The translations under genes were made by a program, and so were the position numbers. Positions 30,299 to 42,254 of a stretch of 64,000 bases of DNA are shown piece by piece. Each line of letters starts with the position of its first letter. Within the stretch, counting starts at the first letter, position 1. Source of the DNA: Staphylotrichum longicolle (lineage: Eukaryota > Ascomycota > Sordariomycetes > Sordariales > Chaetomiaceae); assembly GCA_019096155.1 (NCBI GenBank), contig JAHCVI010000006.1, positions 434,001-498,000 of the forward strand, given 5' to 3'. The notes below the pieces were generated by a model that saw only the letters and a list, made by a program, of their open reading frames with translations, did not search any database and had not been told where the DNA came from.

Positions 30299-31225
30299 TG
30301 TGGCTTGACTTGGGGAATTGTGGGTGGTGCTGTGGGTGGTGATGGACTTGAAGACTGAGGGTTGGGTATCAGGGCCTCACTCAGGGGGGTTGATCACGGA
30401 AAGTGTCGCTTGGGAGGGTATAAGTGAGGTTGTTTGCTATTCGTCACTTTTATTATTTGGCACTGCTATCTGGGTATCTCTTAGCAGCATCTTTGGCATC
30501 TCTAAGCTTCGAGGTAGCCTAGTGTGCCGGTTCATACCCGGCTTCCTCCGGCACCTCATGCGGGTTGGCGATGGCCGTCTTGGTCCTCATTGCGGCCAAT
30601 ACAAGCTTCCAAGCGTGTTAGTGATAGTACTGCCGAAACCCGCTTGGGGATCATTCATCCGGGGTAACCTGCGGTTATCATCCGGGATCCTCAACCCCGT
30701 GGAGCCGGCCCCACCTGGATCGCCACTTCCTAATTGCTGGATGAAGTCTCTCCCGGGGAAAAGACTGATCCAGAAGGCATCGAGGATGGATGATCAACGG
30801 CACTGGAACAGTCAAGGTCCAGATACTTGCCAAACTTGCTTTTATCAAGTCGTTGAGGACGTCATAAGAGATATGTATATTCGTAGCACAAGATGTACCT
30901 TGTCTCAGCTTGTCTCCTTGTCACACACAAGCAAAACGGAGGCCGCAGCTTTGCCCCGCGGATCCGGGGAAGTGGGCCCAGGAGCAAGACCCGGACCGAA
31001 TGTGATACCCAGGATCTGGGGAGGGCGGAACGGGACCCCCGCGCCCGGCTTCCTGCGGCTTCGTGTGGCGGAAATACGGCGCGTCATGAAATCTGACGCG
31101 GATCCTCCGTCCCCGGACGCCGCATCGCTCCTGGTGACTCCTGACGGCACCCTTCTTGCTTCTCGCAACCTGCATCGTGTACATTGTGAAGCACGCCCGT
31201 ATAACTCAACTTGTGGAAACTAGCC
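30299..31225. promoter_or_regulatory. Divergent qa-2 / qa-x promoter region
   Basis: A 927-bp bidirectional region. The element GGGGTAACCTGCGGTTATCATCC at 30661-30683 is an imperfect inverted repeat resembling a QA-1F operator with a wider spacer. The open frame at 30318-31223 (+) ends just before the qa-x start and has no domain; it is considered spurious. Confidence 0.5.
30661..30683. promoter_or_regulatory. Possible variant QA-1F site (qa-2/qa-x intergenic)
   Basis: GGGTAACC and GGTTATC flank TGC, giving an inverted repeat whose half-sites resemble GGRTAA and TTATCC. The spacing is seven bases rather than four. Its position between the divergent qa-2 and qa-x genes is where an operator is expected, but the spacing makes function doubtful. 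Confidence 0.3.
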
Positions 31226-32564
31226 ATGGCCGTAGACACCTTTACGGAAAGGGAGCTGGACGAGATCTATGCCTTTGCTGTACAACTCGGCAAGGATGCC
31301 GGCAAGTTGCTCCTCGAGGCGGCCCAGTCAAGGTTCAATGGCAGCGGGCAAGGCGCCCAGGCGTTTGAAGAGAAGGACAGTGCGGTAGACATTGTAACCA
31401 AGACTGATGAAGGTAAACCAGCCGTCCCGAGAGCCACCCCGCGACCGCCGAGATGACTCCTTGGGCACTAACCCCCTTCTCGGGCAGACGTGGAAGCTTT
31501 CATCAAGACCTCTATCACGCAAAAGTACCCCAGCCATGCGTATGTCATCCCTCCCTATCTTCCTCCAGCCAAGCCAAACCCTTTTGTTTCTGACACAAAC
31601 ACCCCAGCTTCATCGGCGAGGAGACCTACTCCAAGGGCGCCTCCCGCGCCTACCTCATCAGCCCGACCACGCCGACCTGGTGCGTGGACCCGCTAGACGG
31701 CACGGTCAACTACACGCACCTCTTCCCCATGTTCTGCGTCTCCATCGCCTTCCTCGTCCGCGGCCGCCCGACCATCGGCGTCGTCTACGCGCCCTTCCTC
31801 AACCAGCTCTTCACCGCCTGCCGCGGCCGCGGTGCCTGGCTCAACGAGACGCAGCGGCTGCCGCTGGTGCGGAACCCTACGATCCCGCCCATGCCGGCCA
31901 ACGCGCCGGGCGGTTGCGTGTTTTCTTGCGAGTGGGGCAAGGATAGGAGGGATGGGCCGGAGGGGAATATGACGAGGAAGGTGGAGAGCTTTATGAACAT
32001 GGCAGCGGAGGTTGGGAGCCGGGGAGGGAAGGGGGGCATGGTGCATGGCATGAGGAGCCTGGGCAGGTACGTCGGTGGTTTGTGCCGGGTGGGCTTTGTT
32101 GGAATGGCTGTTTCTCTGACTGCTGGAAACTCAAGCGCGACGATGGATCTTGCCTACACGGCGATGGGGGCCTTTGATATCTGGTGGGAGGGAGGGTGCT
32201 GGGAATGGTCAGTCATGCTTCAACTTGAGGGTTGTTGAGGAGAGAATACTGATGTTGCCAACAGGGATGTCGCTGCTGGTATCGCCATCTTGCAAGAAGC
32301 CGGGGGTTTGATAACAACAGCGAACCCTCCTGAGGATCCTCTCACGGCCGAGATCCCCGAAGTCAGACTGGGCAGTCGCCTCTACTTAGCCATACGGTGA
32401 GTAATGCCCTGATGATTTTTTTTCCGCGAGCGCTAAGGCTGACTTGGGCATGAAGACCTGCAGGACCATCAGGTACCGAGTCGGGAAGGGAAAGCCAGGA
32501 GAGGACTGTCCGAGAGGTCTGGCGGCGGGTGAGAGCACTCGACTACACCCGCCCAGGTGCTTGA
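31226..32564 (+). CDS. qa-x: QA-X / QUTG-like inositol monophosphatase-family protein
   Basis: This cluster member belongs to the Li-sensitive inositol monophosphatase superfamily. Its exact role in quinate metabolism is unresolved in Neurospora and Aspergillus. Six exons (31226-31412, 31488-31539, 31608-32066, 32136-32207, 32265-32396, 32456-32564) splice in frame to 336 residues (QUTG, 330). Metal-site motifs are intact: DIVTKTDE, FIGEETY, then WCVDPLDGTVNYTHLFP (the WxxDPLDGTxN signature), and GCWEWDVAAGIAILQEAGG with the last Asp. The C-terminal ending (QERTVREVWRRVRALDYTRP and GA) confirms the last junction. Phosphatase activity is therefore plausible. Exon 2 is only 52 nt. It marks the outer end of the cluster next to JIP5. 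Confidence 0.94.
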
Positions 32565-33272
32565 ATTCATGCAGAAGGAAACAGCAGGGAACGATTTGGC
32601 ACACCCACGAGGAAGTACTAGTTTCCTTAATATTCCAAAGGGACTCTGAGGCATGCAGCGGATAGCTGGCTGCGATCTGGCGAGGAACAGGCAAGAGGTC
32701 ATCACAGATAAAAAACCTTGGGTGAAGCACTGGCTTCCAAGGACCAACAGAACCAACAGAACCAACGCCTGGGAAGTTCCTGCAGCACGGGGCCCAGATT
32801 GGCACTTCGTCACTAGTTGATAATAGCCAGTATGGAACCTGATACCTTGGAACGACAACTTGGCCTGTATATACTCCGAAAGGGCTCTTGGCTGGTTGGA
32901 CTCTTTGTTCACAGAGCTGACCAGGTCGATGGCTGACTGGATCTGAACGTGCTTTGCGCAAACAGCCAGTCCTCTCCCGGTGCCGAGGTCTTTCAGACCA
33001 CTACCGTCTTAACGGCTGCCAGAACTGAGCAATTGACGCTGTCGTATGTACAGTGAATGTGGCTCGTCTCGTCCACAGCGCTTGTGCCATCACAAGCTGA
33101 CAACTTGTCCAAAGTTGCAACAGCCACTCGAAGTGGAGATTTGGGTCTAGGACCCAGCTAATGTTAGCTGTATTGAGAGGTGTGTCGGTTACGATCCGCA
33201 ATCAGACGAGCCGGAGTCGGGTGGCGCCGAGAAAGTAGTACACGCAACTGTTCTGCAACCGCAGACAGCGGC
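32565..33272. other. Convergent intergenic between qa-x and JIP5
   Basis: These 708 bp separate the convergent qa-x and JIP5 genes. The 191-aa minus-strand frame at 32386-32961 overlaps the qa-x 3' exon and has no domain or codon bias. A short AACCAACAGAACCAACAGAACCAAC tandem 9-mer repeat lies around 32742-32767. No gene is seen. Confidence 0.5.
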
Positions 33273-35167
<1,895 letters not shown>

Positions 35168-36505
35168 ATGGCGTCAATACGATGGCTTTGGGCATTTCTC
35201 CTCTCCTTCCTCTCCTTCGGCATGGCCTTGAACCTAACAGCCAGGGGAAACCTGCGCTGCATCATGTACTTCACTGGGTAGGTATCAAATTTCCCGTCGC
35301 GCTTCTCCGTGTCGCATGAACCCATGAGGCTCACCCCTTGTTTCGGACACAGCCAGCACCCAATTGCCCCTCCAATAAGCCAGCTGCAGCATGTAACCCA
35401 TGTCGCAGTGGCTTTTATGAGCCCGGGGGTCTTTAACGAGCCCGGGAGGACGGACTGGCCGTTGTTTACGGCCATCGACGAGGTCAGGGCCAAGTTCCCA
35501 AAGGAGACCAAGATCCAGGTGGCCATTGGCGGCTGGGGAGACACCATTGGCTTCTCTGTCGCTGCGCTGAATGATGAGACGCGCAAGACGTTCGCCGAGA
35601 ATGTCGCCAACATGGTCGCCGCGACAGGTGCTGATGGCGTCGACATTGACTGGGAGTACCCCGGGTAAGCCGGATTTGAGCCGTCCAAAATACCACATTG
35701 GCAACTAACACCAAGCGTAGCGGCAATGGAGAAGACTACAAGCAGGTGCCCAACTCGGCCAAGGCCTGGGAGATTACCGCCTATCCCCTCCTGCTCTCAG
35801 CACTGCGTGCTGCTCTCGGCCCGGACAAGATCATCTCAGCCGCCGTTCCCGGTCTGAAGCGAGACATGCTCGCCTTCACGCGCGAGACAGTACCCCGCAT
35901 CATGCGCCACGTCGACTTTCTCAACGTCATGACGTACGATCTCATGAACCGCCGAGACACCGTGACCAAGCATCACACCGGCGTCGAGCTGAGCCTCGAG
36001 GCCGTGGACGCCTATGTCTCTGCTGGCGCGGCACCGCAGAAGCTCAACCTCGGCTTTGCCTTCTACACGAAATACTTCAAGACGGAGCGCGATGCCTGCG
36101 CACTCTCTTCCCCGGTGGGCTGCCCGACGCTGCAGCTGGAGGATCCCGAAACAGGCGAGGATCTGGGCCGCAGCGGCGGCTTCTCTTGGCACGATTCGGT
36201 GCCCGAGGAGGTAGCTGAGTCGTTTGCTAGGGCGCTAGACAACGGCGTGTATGACGATCAGCGGGGCGGATATTACTATTGGGACGCCATGGAGAGCCTC
36301 TGGTGGACGTTTGATACCCCCGACGCCATCAAGCGCAAGTTCCCCTTGATTCTGGGGCAAGAGGCGACTCGGAGGCGTGTTCGCCTGGGGCCTGGGGGAA
36401 GATGCGCCGTTGTTCAAGCACTTTACGGCTCTCGCTGAGGGTCTGGAGAGGCATGTCCAGGCAAGGATGAGTTATGAAGTAAAGAAAACTGGCTTCTCTG
36501 GCTAG
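35168..36505 (+). CDS. Secreted GH18 chitinase-like protein with an apparent 3' frameshift
   Basis: This is a glycoside hydrolase family 18 protein that would cleave chitin or related beta-1,4-GlcNAc polymers outside the cell. The first exon encodes a signal peptide (ASIRWLWAFLLSFLSFGMAL). Exons 35168-35277, 35353-35664 and 35721 onward join in phase 2. The barrel is well conserved: RCIMYFTGQHP, THVAVAFMSPG, VAIGGWGDTIGF (SxGG-type strand), and ADGVDIDWEYPGGNGEDY with catalytic Glu at about residue 138. FLNVMTYDLMNRRD and KLNLGFAFYTKYF follow. Read as written, the frame ends at 36438 (379 residues) with a non-family tail. After the GGGG run at 36354-36357, the +1 frame continues with the family's LGGVFAWGLGEDAP segment to a stop at 36505 (about 401 residues). 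This implies one extra base, either a real mutation or a sequencing error. Confidence 0.85.
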
Positions 36506-37545
36506 TTGGTGGACATACTTGCTCGAATACAGCCGCCCCTTTGCTTTGGGAATTCCCACGGTTCTCGAGGGCTGTCATCTGCTACCTAACCCTCAGATGG
36601 GGCAGGATCGCCCTTCGCTTGTGTTGTAGATTCCGGTAGCCCTTCCTCTTCGCGCTTACCGGCTGCCATATTCATACTGTACTTGGACCCCGGCTAGCGC
36701 GCATATTGCGCGAATTGCTAACCCCAGCTACACCTCCCCGAAGCAATGGATATCTTGGTAACTAATCGACATAGTGTGATCCTTCGGAAAATACCCGACA
36801 CGCCGTTCAACGTTTCTGTGGCTACGGCACAACGCTAATAAACATGCCAGCCTCCTCCCTAAAGTCTTTATCTACAGTCAAAATCGGAACCCACGCACAG
36901 GGTTCATCGTGCCATGTCGGCTGCTCTCCCCGCATTCTCCAGCTCGCTTTCGGCAGTAAAGGGTCAGCTCTGGTGCTTCAAGCCGATTGTGGCGCGATGT
37001 TCCTTCTCGAAGCCGATACCGAGTCCTGGACAAAAAGCTTGGTACCCACCCTCGTTGGTGACCTGAGGGGGTTGAGCCAGTCGGTTTGTTTCCTTGTATC
37101 CCAGGGGGTGCCCGCCCACATCATCCGAGACCCCGCCGTCCAGGGCTGCCATGAGGCTTGGCTGCATGGCATTCAGAGCTTGCATCAGTTCTGGGCCCAA
37201 TTCGGGTGTCCATATCCGACGAAAAACGACGTCGAGTGGGGAGAGACCAGGTGCAGGATGGCGCGGTCATCATGTGTGAAGCCGACTGGCCCGGTAGCTG
37301 TGGGTGGGAAGGCAGGGAAGATCCGAAAGAATGCAACGCTGCAATATCACTACCCGTCGTTGGTTGAAACCCCCGGAGATATCCCCACCTCTATACTCTA
37401 CCCCATGCCATGCCCGCAGGCCATGACCGGGAATGGACGGGGGCGTTGATGTTCCTTAAAGGACCATCCGGCCCTCGGGTTTTCTGCTGTCTCGGGAGCT
37501 CCAGTGACCGCCTCTAAGTCAAAGTCACCCAGAAAGCCGCCCAAG
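36506..37545. other. Intergenic between chitinase and GMC oxidoreductase
   Basis: About 1 kb. The 201-aa frame at 36844-37449 has no domain and mixed codon use, and its middle overlaps four other open frames; it was not accepted. A TATACTCTACCCC sequence near 37392-37404 may be the GMC gene core promoter. Confidence 0.45.
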
Positions 37546-39900
37546 ATGCGATCCTCCCTTCTCGGGGCTCTGCTCCCTTTAGTACCCCTCTCGGCGGCTG
37601 CTCCGGCCGAGCCAGTCAAGGTCCCCCGGCATGCCACGGTTGTTACCCGGCAGACCCTTCTGTCCAACTACACCTTCATCATTGCCGGTGGTGGTATCGC
37701 GGGACTCACCCTTGCCGACCGCCTAACGGAGGATCCAAGTGGTATGTTGATTCTGACGGCGTATCGAGTTGCCATGACTCGGGCTTGCTAACACGCGCTC
37801 TCTTTACCAGTGACCGTCCTGGTCATTGAGGCCGGTCCGCTGGACGCCGGCCAGGATGGCATCCTCGTGCCCGGCGCGTATGCCCCGTGGTACTACTTTT
37901 GGCCTGGTCTCAACACCGTCCCCCAGACCGGACTAAACAACCGGACCATCTCGGCCATTACGGCTCAGGTCGTGGGTGGCGGTAGCACTATCAACGCTAT
38001 GGTCTACTTGAGGTGCGCTCCGCCGCTCAGCCCCAGCCCACCGTTGTTGATCTATCGTGCTGACTTGACCTCACGTCCAGGGGTGATGCGGACGATTATA
38101 ATGCCTGGGGTGCGCTCGGGAACTCGGGCTGGAGCTGGGCAAACATGCTCCCGTATTTCAAGAAGGTCAGTTGTGTGTTTCCACTGCACTCGCAACTTGT
38201 AGGCAACCCAAGACCTAACTCTCCGTGCCCAATACCAGGCCGAGACCTTCACCCCTCCAAGTGCTGCGTTGGCCGCAGCTGGCAACATTTCGTGGGATGA
38301 CTCGGTCCGGGGCCACTCCGGTCCAGTGCAGTTTTCGTACCCCAACTACTTTTACCCGGGAAGTGGTAAGTGAACTCGGGAGTGAGGCCGATCCTGGAAA
38401 CCCGATGCTGACCTCGTCTCAGCCAATTGGTGGAACGCTGCCAACGAGGTTGGGCTGCCCCCAGTCAACGATCCTCAGAGCGGAAGCAAGCAGGGTAAGT
38501 AGCCAGCTTTAAGGGGGTGGTTTGACTGAAAAGGCACTAATAACCGACACCCAACAGGCGTCTTCTGGATTCCTTCAGCTCTTGACGCGAGCACCATGAC
38601 CCGGAACCACGCAAGACGGAATCATTACGACCGGGTCAAGGACTCACGGCCAAACTACCACCTTCTCACATCCAACGTGGTTGGAAAGGTGCTGTTCAAC
38701 GGCAAGAACGCCTCCGGCGTCTGCTATCTGTCGACAACGTCGACGAGCACCGCCTGTTCTTCAAACGTGTACGCCACTAAGGAGGTCATCTTGGCTGCCG
38801 GCGGTTTTGGCACACCCAAGATCCTCCAACTGTCAGGCATTGGCCGCAAGAAGCTGCTCCAGAAGTTCGGTATTCCTCTAGTCACAGATCTCCCCGGCGT
38901 CGGGCAAAATTTGCAGGATCAGCCCACCTTGTCGGTGCCGTACACCTGTGAGTCCATCCGTTCTATCATTCCATCTTCACCCCCCTTGCAGAACTAACTT
39001 TACCTTGACGTCCAGTCACGAACAATGTCGTTCCCAACTACGGCTCCCTGCTCACAAACGCCACCTACAACGCCGAGCAGCATGCCCGCTACGACGCAGG
39101 CCAGTCGAGCGCTTATACCCTGGTCAGCAGTCTCAGCAGCAACATTGGCGTGCTCTCACTGCAGAAGGCGACATCCTCGTACCGGCAGATCATCAAGGCA
39201 GCCGCGCTCCGCGACCCAGCCCTCTCGCTCCCTGCGGATGTCGACGAGACCGTCCTCGCTGGCTACACCGCCCAGCGCACCGCTATCCTGAAGCAGTTTG
39301 CCAACAACGACGTTGGTGTCGGCACAGTCCATTGGAGCACCGCCGACTCGGCCTTGGTTTACCACCTCAAGCCTCTGAGCCGTGGCACCGTCACCATCAA
39401 CTCGACCAATCCCCTGGAGAACCCGTTGATCGACTTCCGCACGGGCACTGACCCGGCTGACGTCGCCGTCTACACGGCTCTGTTCCGCAAGAACCGTGCC
39501 CTGTTTGCGGCCCCCTCGATGCAGGCTCTGGGCCCTACTGAAGCGGCCCCCTTCGGTGCGCAGCTGACCACGGACGAGCAAATCTACGCCGTCATGCGCG
39601 ACCAGATCAACCCGTCCAACGCCCACCAGTGCTGCACGGCTGCGATGATGCCTTTGGAGCTGGGCGGTGTCGTGTCCAGCGAGCAGAAGGTGTACAATGT
39701 CCGCCGCCTCCGCGTCGCCGACATCAGCGCGTGGCCGTTCCAGCTCTCTGGTGCGCCCATGGCGACCGTGTACGCTGCTGCCGAGAGGGTGAGTTTTCTT
39801 TCTTGAGACTCTGATATGTATGCCCACGTACTGACGGAATTCTCTCTCTTAGCTTGCGGATCTCATTAAGAAGGAGTACTGCTTGGCCGGTGCCTGCTGA
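37546..39900 (+). CDS. Secreted GMC oxidoreductase (CAZy AA3-type, FAD)
   Basis: This secreted FAD enzyme is of the glucose-methanol-choline family, related to aryl-alcohol or glucose oxidases that supply H2O2 or reduce quinones. Eight exons (37546-37741, 37811-38012, 38081-38165, 38239-38365, 38423-38494, 38558-38947, 39016-39788, 39853-39900) splice in frame to 630 residues. A signal peptide (MRSSLLGALLPLVPLSAAA) is followed by the ADP-binding FIIAGGGIAGLTLADRL and VLVIEAGP. Signature 1 is AQVVGGGSTINAMVYLRG. Signature 2 is GGFGTPKILQLSGIG with DLPGVGQNLQDQP. The C-terminal domain has NPSNAHQCCTAAMMP, with the probable catalytic His, and VADISAWPFQLSGAPMATVY. The usual H-P-x-GT pattern is altered to HQCCTAAMMP, so the substrate is unclear. 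Potential N-glycosylation sites are present (NNRT, NGKNAS, TNAT). Confidence 0.92.
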
Positions 39901-40847
39901 GCGCTTGACCGCAACCCCTGACTGGAGAATGATGACTGTAATGAAGGAGAGCGTTTGGAAGATGTATTGCGGTAATATCCAAGAGAATGGGGTTTAAATA
40001 GAACAGAACTGATCCCTTCAGACCGTGGCACACACCCTTCACACCCTCATGAATGCTCTTGCCTCCAAAAAGGGCAAATTGACACAGTGGGCGAAGTCGG
40101 AGGTCCGAAATAGCGAACATCACCTGTGCCGACTTTAAACCGCTTGGTGAGGTCGCAACCCGAAGGCCGAAAACCCTCTGATACAAACCCACCAACCAAG
40201 GACATGCTTGTTTGGGAAGAAGACTCTCACAATTAAGGCGCTTGCAAACTCGTGATGAATAAGCCAGGCTAATGTCGTAATGGCACTCTGTTTAGTCATG
40301 GCACCTATGGTGACATTGTAGGTGACATGCTTGGCGGTGTCTCAAAAGGGCGCGGCCTCACTCAGCAACCACCATTAACCACTGTACAGTTCCCCTGTAA
40401 CTGCGCCCAAACGACGACTTGCTGGAGAGCCAATCTCAGTGCTGCAGTATTAGTAATCGTTATTGTGCTGGGTTGGTCGAGGGCTACGAGAGGTGGTTCC
40501 CAAATCAGGCCAAAAGATCATAATCCTGATTCCCCATTGTGGAGTATTTGGAATCAACCGAACAGATCAACCGCAGGGCGCCAACTTAGACATTTTTTGG
40601 CCTCGTGGGCGTAGACTGCATTTTCGATGGCTGGGAAAGCAAGGGGATGTGTGAATACCGGTCTGGCCAGAAAAGCATATAAGAACTCGTAGTAAGGCCA
40701 GAGGTGTTCCGTATCTAACAATCACCAAAGGCAACGAAGACTCCCACCTGGATACGAGGAACCCTCCCCATCAACACGTCCAGACACCTGAAGTATATCG
40801 ATCTCCTCTCCCAAAGAACCAAGATACACATCCCAAAAACGACGAAA
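39901..40847. other. Intergenic, GMC 3' flank and hydrolase promoter
   Basis: About 950 bp without a gene. A TATAA sequence is at 40678-40682, about 170 bp before the hydrolase start, and an AC-rich leader follows. Nothing else is recognised. Confidence 0.45.
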
Positions 40848-41735
40848 ATGACCACCACGCAACCCATCACTAGCGTAGCGACAATCAAGGCGGACGGGGT
40901 CGACGTGTTCTACCGCACCGCCGGCCCTGTCGACGCGCCCGCTGTCGTCCTCCTCCACGGCTTCCCTTCCTCCTCGCACATGTTCCGCAACTTGATCCCT
41001 CTCCTCGCAACCCGCTACCGGGTCGTGGCCCCCGACCTCCCGGGCTTTGGCTTCACCGCAGTTCCCGCCTCGCGCAACTACACCTACACCTTTGCCAGCC
41101 TGGCCCAGACCTTCACGGCCTTCGTCGACGCCCTCTCCCTCACCCGCTTCGCGCTCTACATCTTCGACTACGGCGCCCCCACGGGCTTCCGGTTTGCGCT
41201 CTCCCGCCCGGACGCCATCGCCGCCATCGTATCCCAAAACGGCAACGCCTACGCCGAGGGGCTGGGACAGTCCTTCTGGTCGCAGCTCGAGAAGCTCTGG
41301 GCGAGCGGCGCCCGGCAGGACCGCGACGCCCTCCGCCCGCTGCTCGAGCTGCCCGCCACGCAGTGGCAGTACCACAACGGCCACCCGCGGCCCGAGGTCG
41401 TGCAGCCCGAGGCGTTCTACCTCGACCAGGCGCTCATGGACCGGCCGGGGAACAAGGAGATCCAGCTGGATCTGTTTCAGGATTATGGCTCGAACGTGAA
41501 GCTGTATCCGCAGTTTCAGGAGTACTTGCGGACCTCGGGCGTGCCGGTGCTGACGGCTTGGGGGAAGAAGGACGAGATCTTTGTTGCGCCTGGTGCCGAG
41601 GCGTTCAAGAAGGATGCCAAGAAGCTGGAGATACACTGGTTGGATGCAGGGCACTTTGCGCTTGAGACCAACGAGCAGCAGGTGGCTGACTGGATGATTG
41701 AGTTCTTTGACAAGCACGAGGTGTTCAAGGCCTGA
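40848..41735 (+). CDS. Alpha/beta-hydrolase, haloalkane dehalogenase/epoxide hydrolase-like
   Basis: This is a cytosolic alpha/beta-hydrolase of unknown substrate. It is a single exon of 295 residues without a signal peptide. The oxyanion-hole motif VVLLHGFPSSSHMFRNLI is at about residue 33, and VVAPDLPGFGFTAVP follows. The nucleophile elbow reads LYIFDYGAPTGFRFA, so the nucleophile is Asp (about residue 108), not Ser. That points to the dehalogenase/epoxide-hydrolase branch, which works through an ester intermediate. PVLTAWGKKDEIFVAPGAEAF carries the acidic residue, and LDAGHFALETNEQQVADW the catalytic His. A long minus-strand open frame across the same interval is its GC-rich shadow. It is convergent with the sulfurtransferase. 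Confidence 0.9.
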   Translation: MTTTQPITSVATIKADGVDVFYRTAGPVDAPAVVLLHGFPSSSHMFRNLIPLLATRYRVVAPDLPGFGFTAVPASRNYTYTFASLAQTFTAFVDALSLTRFALYIFDYGAPTGFRFALSRPDAIAAIVSQNGNAYAEGLGQSFWSQLEKLWASGARQDRDALRPLLELPATQWQYHNGHPRPEVVQPEAFYLDQALMDRPGNKEIQLDLFQDYGSNVKLYPQFQEYLRTSGVPVLTAWGKKDEIFVAPGAEAFKKDAKKLEIHWLDAGHFALETNEQQVADWMIEFFDKHEVFKA

Positions 41736-42254
41736 GACAGGTGTGGCCGCGTCAGTCATTGGGATATGCTGCGGGACGAAGATTGATGAAACGTCAGGTA
41801 CTGATACAGCAAGGGGAGGGGACAGGGAAACTATGGCATGAACACCGGGTGGACCTAGCAGATCTGGTGAGAATGATTAGCTCAATACCGCAGTGAAGGA
41901 AAGCCAAAGAGGGTTGACATTGTGTCCCAAAGTCGCAGAAGCACAAAGTGACTTCGCCCGACGCATTTCGCCTGATGCTTGCTTGACATACACAATCTCC
42001 ATGCTCCCCCACCCAAACGCCCCAAACACCATGCAATCCGGTGAATTGTCTCCTCCGCTTGCTGCCAGGAAGTGGCCAGAGAGACCCAAGAGTGCCACTA
42101 TTGTGAGTAGAATCGACAGCGATTCGGTAAGGCGGCAGTTGCCTGTGAGTAGTCGTACATGTAAAGTAGAGCGGTATGTGTTCTGTTTTTGGTTGCCGTG
42201 TCTTTGCTGGTCCTCAAATGGTTGCACTCCTAGCCACGAAAAGCTCACAGAGCA
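41736..42254. other. Convergent 3' intergenic region
   Basis: These 519 bp lie between the 3' ends of the hydrolase (+) and sulfurtransferase (-). Short frames on both strands overlap and have no domain. No gene is seen. Confidence 0.5.

Noticed and set aside
30318..31223. 301-aa open frame on + ending just before qa-x
   Set aside because: Lies in the divergent qa-2/qa-x promoter; composition random; not conserved-looking.
36844..37449. 201-aa open frame on +
   Set aside because: No domain, mixed codon use and multiple overlapping frames; not supported as a gene.
40722..41759. 345-aa open frame on -
   Set aside because: Antisense to the alpha/beta-hydrolase, whose motifs are complete; the shadow frame has no family features.
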